From Treponema sp. (lineage in GTDB: Bacteria; Spirochaetota; Spirochaetia; Treponematales; Treponemataceae), in the NCBI GenBank assembly GCA_017525605.1, contig JAFXSM010000013.1:1-64000 (forward strand): DNA of 64,000 nucleotides, given 5' to 3'. The translations under genes were made by a program, and so were the position numbers. This document shows positions 41,215 through 50,012 of this stretch, in pieces. Under the pieces are notes generated by a model. The model was given only the letters and a program-made list of their open reading frames with translations, was not told the DNA's origin and did not search any database. The stretch's first letter is position 1; each line of letters starts with the position of its first letter.

Positions 41215-42408
41215 TTGCGGAAACCGAATGCACAAATCGCCGAAAAAATCAAAACGGCAGTTGCAGAACTTATGAAAGAGAAAAATCCTTCACAAATCGG
41301 GATGCGCGATATCGCAAAAAAATGCGGAATCACGCCCGCGAACATCTACCATTATTACAGGAGCAAGGAAGAGCTTTTCGAAAGAATCGCTTCCGAATCA
41401 ACAACACAGAGTGCCGAAGAAAAGAGGACTAACATGAAGGAAATTTCAAAACTCATCGACTACAGAAAGGACATCAAAGTCGTGGACGCAACGCTCAGAG
41501 ACGGAGGGCTTGTGAATGATTTCTACTTCCCGGACGGTTTCGCAAAGGCTTTGTATGAAGCGAACGTGAAAGCCGGAGTTGACTACATGGAATTCGGCTA
41601 TAAAGCTGACAAGGATATGTTCGACGTGAACAAATTCGGGCCTAGCAAATTCTCTGATGACGATTACATCCGCTCCATCGTCGGCGACAACAACACAGAT
41701 CTCAAGATTGCGGTCATGGCTGACGTAGGACGCACGAAATACAAGGAAGACATCCGCCCGAAATCGGAGTCGCCGGTTGACCTCATCCGAGTCGCAACTT
41801 ATGTCCACCAGATTCCTGGCGCGGTCGATATGATTGAGGACGCGCACAACAAGGGATACGAGACATCATGCAACATCATGGCGATTTCGGCGGCGCAGGA
41901 CGGAGACGTAAGGGCTGCGCTCGACATCATCGGTCAGTCACCTGTCGATGTAATCTACATTGTCGATTCGTACGGCTCAATCTACCCTGAGCAGATGCAG
42001 AGAATCGCGGACACATACTGCGAATTCGGCGCGAAATACAACAAGAAAATCGGAATCCACGCGCACAACAACCAGCAGCTCGCTTTCGCGAACACAATCG
42101 AGGCGTGCGGCGACGGCGTTGACTTCCTCGACGCGACATATGCGGAGATGGGACGCGGTGCCGGCAACTGCGCGATGGAGCTTCTCCTCGGTTTCCTCAA
42201 GAACCCGAAGTACAACATCTACCCTGCCCTCAAATTCATCGAGCAGCACATGAAGCCGATGAAAGAAGCGGGCGTGAGATGGGGATATGACATTCAGTAT
42301 CTTCTTACGGGGCTTCTGAACCAGCATCCCAGAACGGCAATCGCATTCACAAAAGACGGAAGAAAAGATTATTCCGAATACTACAAAGAACTGACTTCAC
42401 AGGAATAG
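41215..42408 (+). CDS. TetR-type DNA-binding domain fused to a DRE-TIM aldolase
   Basis: 397 residues from a TTG at 41215, supported by AGGAG 7 nt upstream. Residues 1-65 are a complete TetR helix-turn-helix (SQIGMRDIAKKCGITPANIY, then HYYRSKEELFERI). The ligand-binding half of TetR is absent. From about residue 85 the protein is a DRE-TIM metallolyase of 4-hydroxy-2-oxovalerate aldolase type (VVDATLRDGGLVNDF, AHNNQQLAFANTIEACGDG, TYAEMGRGAGNC). An internal ATG at 41434 (MKEISKL) could alternatively start a stand-alone 324-residue aldolase, but it has only a weak ribosome-binding site. A self-regulating or DNA-linked enzyme is possible; substrate unknown. Confidence 0.85.
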   Translation: MRKPNAQIAEKIKTAVAELMKEKNPSQIGMRDIAKKCGITPANIYHYYRSKEELFERIASESTTQSAEEKRTNMKEISKLIDYRKDIKVVDATLRDGGLVNDFYFPDGFAKALYEANVKAGVDYMEFGYKADKDMFDVNKFGPSKFSDDDYIRSIVGDNNTDLKIAVMADVGRTKYKEDIRPKSESPVDLIRVATYVHQIPGAVDMIEDAHNKGYETSCNIMAISAAQDGDVRAALDIIGQSPVDVIYIVDSYGSIYPEQMQRIADTYCEFGAKYNKKIGIHAHNNQQLAFANTIEACGDGVDFLDATYAEMGRGAGNCAMELLLGFLKNPKYNIYPALKFIEQHMKPMKEAGVRWGYDIQYLLTGLLNQHPRTAIAFTKDGRKDYSEYYKELTSQE

Positions 42409-42431
42409 TTCAGATTTCATGAAAAAGAGAG

Positions 42432-42464
42432 GCTGTCCGATTTATTTTCGGGCAGCTTTTTTTT
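42432..42464 (+). terminator. Intrinsic terminator after the aldolase gene
   Basis: GCTGTCCGA pairs with TCGGGCAGC (one G-T pair) around a 7-nt loop, then eight T. Confidence 0.8.
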
Positions 42465-42563
42465 ATCTGCATCCACAATTGAATTACACTTAAACCAAAT
42501 AAAATGATTAAATTACTCTGTAAACTTAAAGTAACTTTTCTTTAAATTCTTACAGGAGCATTT

Positions 42564-44675
42564 ATGGCAAATACATCATCAACAAAAGGAAAACGAACGA
42601 GCCTGAAAAGAAGGCTTGTGATTCTCGTCGGACTTGTGATACTTGTAATGAACGCTGTTCAAGTATTAATCATATCGGCGAACTCAAAGAAGAAAATACT
42701 CCTTGAAAACACCGATGTCTACACGAACATGATAAAAGGATATTCGCTTTCGGTTCAGAATCATCTAGAAGGCTACTTCAAGGAACTGAACACGTACTTG
42801 TACGCGGACGAAGTGAAGAACGGAGACCTTGAGGAAGTCTTCAGCTGGCTGCAGCAGCCCGACCACGACGACATGCGCGACGAATTCGACTACATTTTGG
42901 TAGCAGGCCCGGACGGACAAGCGCGCGCCGACATAGGAAAGGAAACCGACATAAGCTCGCGCGACTATTTCCAGGCGATTATGAAAAACGGAAAGGACGA
43001 TTTCGTTGACAACCCTGTGATATCGAAAACGACAGGAGAGCCGGTAATCCACATAACAAGGGCACTGAAAGACAGAAACGGAAAAACATTCGCGATGATT
43101 GCAGGCGTGGTGACAGTCAACCATTTGATGGACGAAATAAACGAGATAAAAATCGGAGAGGGCGGATACGCATACCTGCTTTCTGGCGAGGGGCTTGTCA
43201 TGACGCATCCGCAGAAAGAACTTGTCATGAAAAAGAATTTCATAACGGATGCGACAAACGGAGACGAGGATCTGGCAATCGCGAAAGAAATGGTCGCAGG
43301 AAAATCGGGCACGGGCTGGAAAAATTCAACCACGAACAAAGGCAAGGACTTCATCGTGTACACACCGATTACGGGAACGCCGTGGTCGCTCGCGCTGACA
43401 ATCCCTGACAACCAGATTTACGACCTGATTAAGCAGATACAGGGAATGCTCTTGTATTTCGGAATCGCGAGCATCGTGATTCTCATCGGACTTACGACAT
43501 TCCTGCTCGTCACTTCTCTAAAACCGCTGAACACTGTCGAGAGCGCAATCGTCGCAATTGCATCGGGAGACGCGGATTTGACGAAGAGAATCGCAGTCCA
43601 GTCAAACAACGAAATCGGGCAAGTCGTAAAAGGATTCAACGACTTCACGCAGAAACTCCAGACAATCATCGGCGACGTAAAGGAATCGAAGGACGACCTT
43701 CTGATTGCTGGCGAGAATCTTTCGGGAGCAACGGAAGACACGGCAAGCTCTATAACAGAAATCATCGCGAACATCGACTCTATGAAGAGGCAGATTGACA
43801 CGCAGTCGCAGTCGGTTGCGCAGACAGCAGGCGCGGTGAACGAAATCGCATCGAACATCGAGTCTCTCGAAAAGATGATTGAGTCGCAGTCGGCAGGAGT
43901 AACGCAGGCAAGCGCGGCAGTCGAGCAGATGATCGGAAACATTTCGTCCGTAAACAATTCCGTCGACAAGATGGCTTCCTCTTTCAACGACCTCCGCTCA
44001 AGCTCGCAGGTCGGAATATCGACGCAGAACTCAGTCAACGAGAGAATCAGGCTGATTGAGAGCCAGTCGCAGATGCTCCAGGAAGCGAACGTCGCAATAT
44101 CGGCAATCGCAAGCCAGACGAACCTCCTTGCGATGAACGCCGCAATCGAGGCTGCGCACGCTGGAGAGGCGGGAAAAGGATTCAGCGTCGTCGCGGACGA
44201 AATCAGGAAGCTTTCTGAGACATCGGCGGAGCAGTCGAAGACAATCGGCGACCAGTTGAACAACATCAGACAGTCCATAAGCGAAGTCGTGTCGGCATCG
44301 GGAGAGTCGAGCCTCGCATTCGAATCGGTGTCGTACAAGCTTGAGGAGACGGACGCGCTCGTCATGCAGATCAAGGCGGCGATGGAAGAGCAGAACGCAG
44401 GCTCGAAGCAGATTACGGAAGCACTCCACAGCATGAACGACAGCACGGTGGAAGTCAGGAACGCTTCGAGCGAAATGCAGGAAGGCAACAAGATGATTCT
44501 TCAGGAAGTGCAAAGTCTGCAGAACGCTTCTCTTGCAATGGGGCAGAGCATGGAGGAAATGTCGGTCGGAGCGCGAAAAATCAACGAAACCGGAGTCGCA
44601 CTTTCAGATGTCGCAGAGCAGATGAAACATTCGATTCTGAAAATCGGCACACAAGTGGACAAATTCAAAGTCTGA
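42564..44675 (+). CDS. Methyl-accepting chemotaxis protein with dCache sensor
   Basis: 703 residues. One N-terminal membrane helix (residues about 16-36) and another near 292-312 flank a periplasmic dCache-type sensor ([38 protein letters not shown]). A HAMP domain follows ([20 protein letters not shown]). The signalling hairpin tip is intact: [20 protein letters not shown] then [19 protein letters not shown]. Ligand unknown, though dCache receptors often bind amino acids. GGAG lies 7 nt before the ATG. It interrupts the suf gene set between the TetR-aldolase gene and sufU. Confidence 0.95.
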   Translation: MANTSSTKGKRTSLKRRLVILVGLVILVMNAVQVLIISANSKKKILLENTDVYTNMIKGYSLSVQNHLEGYFKELNTYLYADEVKNGDLEEVFSWLQQPDHDDMRDEFDYILVAGPDGQARADIGKETDISSRDYFQAIMKNGKDDFVDNPVISKTTGEPVIHITRALKDRNGKTFAMIAGVVTVNHLMDEINEIKIGEGGYAYLLSGEGLVMTHPQKELVMKKNFITDATNGDEDLAIAKEMVAGKSGTGWKNSTTNKGKDFIVYTPITGTPWSLALTIPDNQIYDLIKQIQGMLLYFGIASIVILIGLTTFLLVTSLKPLNTVESAIVAIASGDADLTKRIAVQSNNEIGQVVKGFNDFTQKLQTIIGDVKESKDDLLIAGENLSGATEDTASSITEIIANIDSMKRQIDTQSQSVAQTAGAVNEIASNIESLEKMIESQSAGVTQASAAVEQMIGNISSVNNSVDKMASSFNDLRSSSQVGISTQNSVNERIRLIESQSQMLQEANVAISAIASQTNLLAMNAAIEAAHAGEAGKGFSVVADEIRKLSETSAEQSKTIGDQLNNIRQSISEVVSASGESSLAFESVSYKLEETDALVMQIKAAMEEQNAGSKQITEALHSMNDSTVEVRNASSEMQEGNKMILQEVQSLQNASLAMGQSMEEMSVGARKINETGVALSDVAEQMKHSILKIGTQVDKFKV

Positions 44676-44833
44676 CACGGCTGCAGATTTGCAAATGAGT
44701 CCCAACCATTTGCGAAGTGGATGCAGCCGATTCCGGCATGCGCACAGCGCATACCTTTCCGACAGTTGCATCCACAAAAAACTCAGCAGTCGCCTATTAC
44801 AATGCCTTTGAAAATTCATTAGTATTGGCATTT

Positions 44834-45316
44834 ATGGATACAAAAGAACTTTACAGAGAAATTCTCAACGAACACAACATAAACCCGGCGCACAAAAAAT
44901 CAGTTCCGGGAGCGACGATAGAGCTTAACGGCGTGAACCCGAGCTGCGGCGACAACATCACGCTCTTTCTGAAAACAGAGAACGACAAAATCGTTGACGG
45001 CGGATTCACTGGTTCAGGATGCGCAGTGTCCCAGGCTTCTTGCGACATGATGCTCGACCTCGTAATCGGAAAGCAGAAGGACGAGGCACTTCACCTTGCG
45101 GAAATATTCATGGGAATGATAAAAGGAACTTCCACTCAGGAAGAAATCGAGGAACTTGACGAGGCAGGCGCACTGCAGGACATCGCGCACATGCCGGCTC
45201 GTGTGAAATGCGCAGTCCTCGGCTGGAGAACGCTCAGGGAAGTCTTCGAATCGAAGGGCGACGGCGTTCACTTGGGAAGCGGAAACGCAAGCCACATCTC
45301 CTGCGAAACGAAATAA
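44834..45316 (+). CDS. sufU: SufU-type sulfur relay protein
   Basis: 160 residues from the ATG at 44834; the frame upstream to 44717 has no coding support. It matches NifU_N/SufU: PSCGDNITLFLKTENDKIVD, FTGSGCAVSQASCDMM, and a late Cys in VKCAVLGW. The three conserved Cys plus Asp are present (CGD, GCA, KCA), as in zinc-binding SufU, which accepts sulfur from SufS. Transcribed with the zinc ABC transporter genes 29 bp downstream, which fits a zinc-dependent SufU. Confidence 0.93.
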   Translation: MDTKELYREILNEHNINPAHKKSVPGATIELNGVNPSCGDNITLFLKTENDKIVDGGFTGSGCAVSQASCDMMLDLVIGKQKDEALHLAEIFMGMIKGTSTQEEIEELDEAGALQDIAHMPARVKCAVLGWRTLREVFESKGDGVHLGSGNASHISCETK

Positions 45317-45345
45317 ATCTGCTTGAATAAAAAGGAAAACCCATC

Positions 45346-46239
45346 ATGCTGAAAAGAATCATCAATAGTGCGAAAATCGCCGCAAAAATCATGTTCGTGG
45401 CGGCGGCGGCAATGCTTCTGTTCTCGTGCAACGAAAAGAAATCAGGCGGCAGGACGACGATAACGGCAAGTTTCTACCCGCTCTACATAATGCTAATGAA
45501 CATCTGCGAAGGCGCGGACGTTGACATTTCGATGCTTGCGCCGAGCGACACGGGCTGCCTTCACGACTACCAGCTCACGACGAAAGACATGCAGGCAATC
45601 GAAAAATCGGACATCGTGGTCGTCAACGGACTCGGAATGGAAGACTTCATCGATAAAGTTTTCGATACGAAGAAAGACAAGACAATCGTCGCAGGAAAGG
45701 ATTTCGTCGTGACGGATGACAACCCGCACATCTGGGTGTCAATTTCGGGAGCGATTTACGAAGTCAATGCGATTTCGATGGCACTCTGCGAGCTTGACGG
45801 GAAAAATGCCGAAATCTATGCGAAGAACGCGGAAAAATACATCGCGAAATTGCAGAATCTTCAGGACGAAATGCACGAAAAGCTTGAGCCTTTCAAGGGC
45901 GCGAAAATAATAACATTTCACGAGGCATTCCCGTATTTCGCGGCGGAATTCTCGCTTGAAATCGCAAGCGTAATCGAGCGCGAGCCGGGAACGACTCCGA
46001 ACCCGAAAGAGCTGAGCGAGACAATCGAGACAATCAAGTCGGAAAACGAGAAGACAGGAAAGGAAATCCCGCTTTTTGCAGAACCGCAGTATTCAAGCTC
46101 ATCAGCGGAAATCATTGCGCGCGAGACAAAGAGCAGAATCTACGAGCTTGACCCGTGCGTCACAGGAAAATCCGACAAGGACGCATACATCAACGCGATG
46201 AAAAAGAATTTGGAAACTCTACTGACAGCACTGAAATGA
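45346..46239 (+). CDS. znuA: Zinc/manganese ABC transporter binding lipoprotein
   Basis: 297 residues, cluster A-1 substrate-binding family. Signal and lipobox AAAMLLFSC, then ITASFYPLYIMLMNI. Metal ligands expected at HDYQLTTKDM, DDNPHIWVS, ITFHEAFPYFA, and a late acidic residue in LFAEPQYSSSS. There is no His-rich loop. It shares ATGA with znuC. Zinc is the likely metal, but family A-1 also includes manganese binders. Confidence 0.92.
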   Translation: MLKRIINSAKIAAKIMFVAAAAMLLFSCNEKKSGGRTTITASFYPLYIMLMNICEGADVDISMLAPSDTGCLHDYQLTTKDMQAIEKSDIVVVNGLGMEDFIDKVFDTKKDKTIVAGKDFVVTDDNPHIWVSISGAIYEVNAISMALCELDGKNAEIYAKNAEKYIAKLQNLQDEMHEKLEPFKGAKIITFHEAFPYFAAEFSLEIASVIEREPGTTPNPKELSETIETIKSENEKTGKEIPLFAEPQYSSSSAEIIARETKSRIYELDPCVTGKSDKDAYINAMKKNLETLLTALK

Positions 46240-47009
46240 ACCTGAACCTGCACCACCCCACAATCTATCCGCATGTCTGCCTCACAAAAATCGAGCATCT
46301 GTCCGTCAAGACAAACGGGGAGACGATTCTCGGCGACGTGAACCTGCAAATCCGCTGCGGAGAACTGACTGCAATCGTCGGCAGAAACGGTGCCGGAAAA
46401 ACGACATTTTTGCGCGCGCTGCTCGACGAAATCCCGCATACGGGGACAATCACATACGAGCACGGAGTTTCGCCCGGCGGAATAAAAATCAAGCCGCGAA
46501 AAAAGCCGAGATTCGGCTACGTCCCGCAAAAGCTTGCAATCGCACAAGGAAGTCCCGTTTCAGTTTCGGATTTGGTCCTGAGCTGCATATCGAATTATCC
46601 GGTTTGGCTTCCGAGACGCAAAAAGGACACGGAACGCGTCAGGAAAATCCTTTCGGCGACGAACGCGGAAAAGCTTGCCGACAAAAGAGCCGGGGATTTG
46701 TCGGGCGGAGAAATTCAGAGAGTCATGCTCGCGCTCGCAATAAATCCGCTGCCCGACATACTGATTCTTGACGAGCCGGTTTCGGGCGTTGACAGGAACG
46801 GACTGAAAGATTTCTACGCATTGGTCGCAAAACTCAGGCACGACTTCGACGTTACGATTCTGCTTGTGAGCCACGACCTTGATTTGATTGCGGAGCACGC
46901 GGACAAAGTTGTTTTCATCGACAGGGGAATCGCGGCGGAAGGTTCGGTTGAGGAAGTGTACTCAGATGAAAAATTCATCGAGACATTCGGAAAAATAAAA
47001 TACGAGTGA
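46236..47009 (+). CDS. znuC: Zinc ABC transporter ATP-binding protein
   Basis: 257 residues from the ATG at 46236 overlapping the znuA stop. Walker A VGRNGAGKTTFL, signature DLSGGEIQRVMLALA, Walker B ILILDEPVSGVD and H-loop LVSHDLDLI are present. DEPVSGVD is typical of the zinc/manganese transporter subgroup. It energises ZnuB, encoded 6 bp further on. Confidence 0.94.
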   Translation: MNLNLHHPTIYPHVCLTKIEHLSVKTNGETILGDVNLQIRCGELTAIVGRNGAGKTTFLRALLDEIPHTGTITYEHGVSPGGIKIKPRKKPRFGYVPQKLAIAQGSPVSVSDLVLSCISNYPVWLPRRKKDTERVRKILSATNAEKLADKRAGDLSGGEIQRVMLALAINPLPDILILDEPVSGVDRNGLKDFYALVAKLRHDFDVTILLVSHDLDLIAEHADKVVFIDRGIAAEGSVEEVYSDEKFIETFGKIKYE

Positions 47010-47015
47010 ATTCAA

Positions 47016-47858
47016 ATGCAAAGTTTTTACGCAATAATTTCGACAATCCTGCCATTCTCTTGGCTTGAAGCTGATTTCATGAAAAACGCTTTTCTCGCAG
47101 TGATTCTTGCAGCCCCGCTCTTCGCGCTTTTGGGCAGCGTCGTCGTCTCGAACCAGATGGCATTTTTCTCGGACGCAATCGGGCATTCCGCGCTCACGGG
47201 AATCGCAATCGGAGTTTTGCTCGGAATCGGAAATCCGCTAATCGCAATGATTGCCTTCTCGCTTCTGCTCGGAGCCGCGATAATCACGGTCAAGTTCAAG
47301 GGGAAAACGAGCGCGGACACGATAATCGGCGTTTTCTCATCGACATCGGTCGCGCTAGGAATCGTGCTTTTGAGCGCAACAGGGAATTTCTCGAAATACC
47401 AGAGATACCTTGTCGGCGACATCCTGAGCATCACGCCTATGGAAATAGCACAGCTTTTCGCTTCGCTCGTCATTCTGCTCGTGGTGTTCGTCGTCTTTTA
47501 CAACAAAATGCTTCTCACGAACCTTCACGGAACATTTGCGCGAAGCCGCGGAGTAAAAACTTTCTCGGTCGAGATGATATTCTCGCTTCTGACAGCCGCA
47601 ATCGTCACGATTTCAATCCGCTGGACAGGGCTTCTCGTCATAAACAGCCTGCTAGTCCTTCCTGCAGCATCAAGCAGGATGATTTCAAGAAATTCAAGGC
47701 GGTACATATTCTTCTCGCTCCTGATTTCGCTCTGCTCCTGCATTCTGGGACTGATTCTTTCGTGGTACATCGGAAGCGCGAGCGGAGCCACAATCGTCAT
47801 CGTGAACGCATTCATCTTCATAATCTGCCTGGTAATCAGCATCGTAAGAAAAATATGA
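47016..47858 (+). CDS. znuB: Zinc ABC transporter permease
   Basis: 280 residues, ABC-3 family membrane protein with about eight helices. The family block FFSDAIGHSALTGIAIG (S-D-A-I-G-H-S) is characteristic, followed by GVFSSTSVALGIVLLS and LLVINSLLVLPAAS. Its stop overlaps the start of the downstream exported-protein gene by ATGA, so four genes are translationally linked. Confidence 0.94.
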   Translation: MQSFYAIISTILPFSWLEADFMKNAFLAVILAAPLFALLGSVVVSNQMAFFSDAIGHSALTGIAIGVLLGIGNPLIAMIAFSLLLGAAIITVKFKGKTSADTIIGVFSSTSVALGIVLLSATGNFSKYQRYLVGDILSITPMEIAQLFASLVILLVVFVVFYNKMLLTNLHGTFARSRGVKTFSVEMIFSLLTAAIVTISIRWTGLLVINSLLVLPAASSRMISRNSRRYIFFSLLISLCSCILGLILSWYIGSASGATIVIVNAFIFIICLVISIVRKI

Positions 47859-48784
47859 AAACGAAATTCCTGATTCTGTTTCTTTTTGCAAATTCGATTC
47901 TCCTCAATTCGCCACTGTTTTCTGAAAACTTGAAAATCGACATGCGGCTGAACACAAAAGAGGCCGACGAGAAAAATTACATGAACTTTTCGTACGAAAC
48001 TACGACATCGTCGACAACGACGAAAACAAAAATAAAAGACAAGTACGATGCAGTTTCTGGCGCGTCGAAAAACCATTCGACAAAGAAAACGCTCGCTGTC
48101 TACCAGAATCAGTCGAAGAAAAAAATCCTTCCGAAAACGCTCCGCGCCTTCCTGCTTTTTCCGGTCTGTGATTTTAGCAAAATAGAAGAAGACAACCTTC
48201 AAATCGAAAAGGACGCGGAAAATCTGGAAAAAATCACGGTCACGTTCAGCCATCGCGGAAATTCGTACAAAATCGAAAGCGACGAGGGCGGAAATGTATT
48301 CGTCAACTTTCAGAAAAAAAAGAACGGCGAAATAAAAAATTCGTTCAGGATAAAATTCAAGGAAACCGAAAAAAACGACGGCGAAAAAGAGAAAGCTGAA
48401 AACAACGAAAAAAAAGAAGAAGCAAAAACACCGAAACAGGAAGATTCAAAACAAACTGACAAGGATTCCGCCCAAAATGAAAATCCCGATGAAAAAACGC
48501 AAGAACTAGATTCCGCAAACAAAGGTGAAGACGAAAGCGACGGCTTTGAAAACGACGGATTCGACGACGCGGCAGAAAAAGTCTACGCGGGAAAACTCAA
48601 GCTCAGAGAAAAAAACGGAATCCTGACTCTGAAAGGAAAAGTCAAGCTGGTGGAAAAACCAAAAATAGAAGAAGTGAAAAAAGAAAAAACTGAAGAAAAA
48701 GAAGAGCAGCCGGAAGGAAATCCGACAGAATCTGAAAATGAAAATAAGGAAGGAAAACCTGACAAAAAAGGCGATGGAGCTTAG
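47855..48784 (+). CDS. Exported Lys/Glu-rich protein coupled to znuB
   Basis: 309 residues from the ATG at 47855 overlapping the znuB stop. A signal peptide (KFLILFLFANSILLNSPLFS) precedes a mature domain of about 130 residues (FLLFPVCDFSKIEEDNLQIE; ITVTFSHRGNSYKIESDEGG). The remainder is highly charged low complexity (KAENNEKKEEAKTPKQEDSK and similar), with a short folded-looking insert VYAGKLKLREKNGILTLKGK. There is no His-rich metal site. Translational coupling links it to zinc transport, but function is unknown. Confidence 0.75.
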   Translation: MKTKFLILFLFANSILLNSPLFSENLKIDMRLNTKEADEKNYMNFSYETTTSSTTTKTKIKDKYDAVSGASKNHSTKKTLAVYQNQSKKKILPKTLRAFLLFPVCDFSKIEEDNLQIEKDAENLEKITVTFSHRGNSYKIESDEGGNVFVNFQKKKNGEIKNSFRIKFKETEKNDGEKEKAENNEKKEEAKTPKQEDSKQTDKDSAQNENPDEKTQELDSANKGEDESDGFENDGFDDAAEKVYAGKLKLREKNGILTLKGKVKLVEKPKIEEVKKEKTEEKEEQPEGNPTESENENKEGKPDKKGDGA

Positions 48785-48806
48785 AAAAGAACCACCGCCG
48801 GGAAAA

Positions 48807-49355
48807 TCACAATCCGAATGAAGTGAGCGAAATAATCGAAGAGCAGCCGGACGAAAGCTCGTTGAACGCCATCCTGTAGTCGCCGGTCTTTTCTGGGTCA
48901 ATCAAATCTCTGGAGAAACCGGTGAAATCCATCAGGCAGCAAACCCTGGGCTTTATGCTGCCGTCGAGCGAAATCGGGGAAGCGGGGTCTGTCTTGAAAA
49001 CGCGCCTCACGTCTTTCGGCGTGACGTAAACGGCATTGCCCTTGAAAATATCGAAGCACTTCCGGCGGTCCATTCCTGTCATGCAGACAATCCAGTCGAA
49101 TTTGTCGGCGACGCTTGCATCGAGCTTCACGGAAGTGTGCGATCCGGAATCAACACCAGCACGCGCGAGAATGTTTTTTGCGCCGTCGGTCATAGCAACC
49201 CCGACTTTTGCATCTTCCGAAATCGCGGCAGAATCGACTTTGAAATGACTCGAAATCTTCTTTTTCCGTAAAATGTGCGAAAAAATCTGCGCTGCCATAG
49301 GCGAAAGAGCCACATTATCATGGCAAGCAAAAAGAATCCGAATCATATCTGTCAT
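48807..49355 (-). CDS. LMW protein tyrosine phosphatase-like protein lacking the P-loop arginine
   Basis: 182 residues from ATG 49355. The fold is that of low-molecular-weight phosphotyrosine phosphatases: ILFACHDNVALSPMAAQIF at the start, DWIVCMTGMDRRKCFDIF, and an acidic late loop (FSRDLIDPEKTGDYRMAFNE). In the P-loop the pattern CxxNxxRS is changed: the catalytic arginine is Leu (CHDNVALS) while the nucleophile Cys remains. The general-acid DP pair is present. It is therefore probably catalytically weak or a binding protein. It is convergent with the preceding exported-protein gene. Confidence 0.75.
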   Translation of the reverse strand: MTDMIRILFACHDNVALSPMAAQIFSHILRKKKISSHFKVDSAAISEDAKVGVAMTDGAKNILARAGVDSGSHTSVKLDASVADKFDWIVCMTGMDRRKCFDIFKGNAVYVTPKDVRRVFKTDPASPISLDGSIKPRVCCLMDFTGFSRDLIDPEKTGDYRMAFNELSSGCSSIISLTSFGL

Positions 49356-49373
49356 AAAAAACAACCCCGTCAC

Positions 49374-49951
49374 AACGAAATTTCAGCTAACTGGCATTAT
49401 TTTTCTGCAAACTCTCCAACAAAAAACGCCGTATCAAGAATAACGGATTTTTTTTTATTTTTCAAAAGAGTAAGAATGGTCGCGCCAGGAAGAAGTGAGA
49501 AAAAAAAATATACCGAGAAGCATAATTTTTGCTAAAATGAAAATGAATCACAAAACTTCCTGATTGCTAGCAGAACTCTACAACGAGCTCTTCTTGTGAA
49601 AATAAATCTATAAAACTTAAATGTTTGAAAGACATTCTATCATCTCCTTTGTATATGCATTAGCGTCAGAGTCATTCCAATTCGTTTTGAATCTTATCAA
49701 ATTGCTTGAAATCTTCTGTGTATTTATCGAATGTAAAATAATCAATAGAAAGCACAAAAGGGTAATTGTAATGACCTCAAAAGATTAAAAAAGCACTTTT
49801 ACATAAAGCCGTGCAAGGTCGCTTGCATGATGTGCATAACATTCTATTCTCTCCTTGACGATTTCTCTCCACAACGTTATTATCATAACGATAATTTCTA
49901 CCACATAACAACGGAGGCTCCAATAGATTGATTTGAAATTCGTCATACAAT
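49374..49951. other. Intergenic stretch with a degraded coding remnant
   Basis: No intact gene is seen. On the minus strand near 49680-49775 a frame reads YPFVLSIDYFTFDKYTEDFK then QFDKIQNELE before a stop, and a shifted frame continues SDANAYTKEMIECLSN (about 49620-49680). This looks like one unrecognised small gene broken by a frameshift. A plus-strand CCGT..ACGG hairpin with nine T sits near 49428-49460. Confidence 0.3.
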
Positions 49952-49995
49952 AAAAAAAACGCCCGAATTGCTTCTGATAAAAAGCATTCGGACGT
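49951..49995 (-). terminator. Intrinsic terminator of asnS
   Basis: Minus-strand ACGTCCGAATGC pairs with GCAATTCGGGCGT around a short A/T-rich loop, followed by eight T. Confidence 0.8.
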
Positions 49996-50012
49996 TTTTC
50001 ATTTTTCTTCAA

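Noticed and set aside
43418-44491. Minus-strand open frame of 357 codons over the chemotaxis gene
   Set aside because: Shadow of the receptor gene; no ribosome-binding site and no recognisable domain.
44676-44833. Riboswitch or terminator between the chemotaxis gene and sufU
   Set aside because: A GGCTGCA..TGCAGCC stem with an inner ATTTGC/CATTTGC match exists but has no T run and no known riboswitch core; left unassigned.
44717-44833. Upstream extension of sufU
   Set aside because: The family N-terminus begins at ATG 44834; the extra codons are low-quality sequence with no ribosome-binding site.
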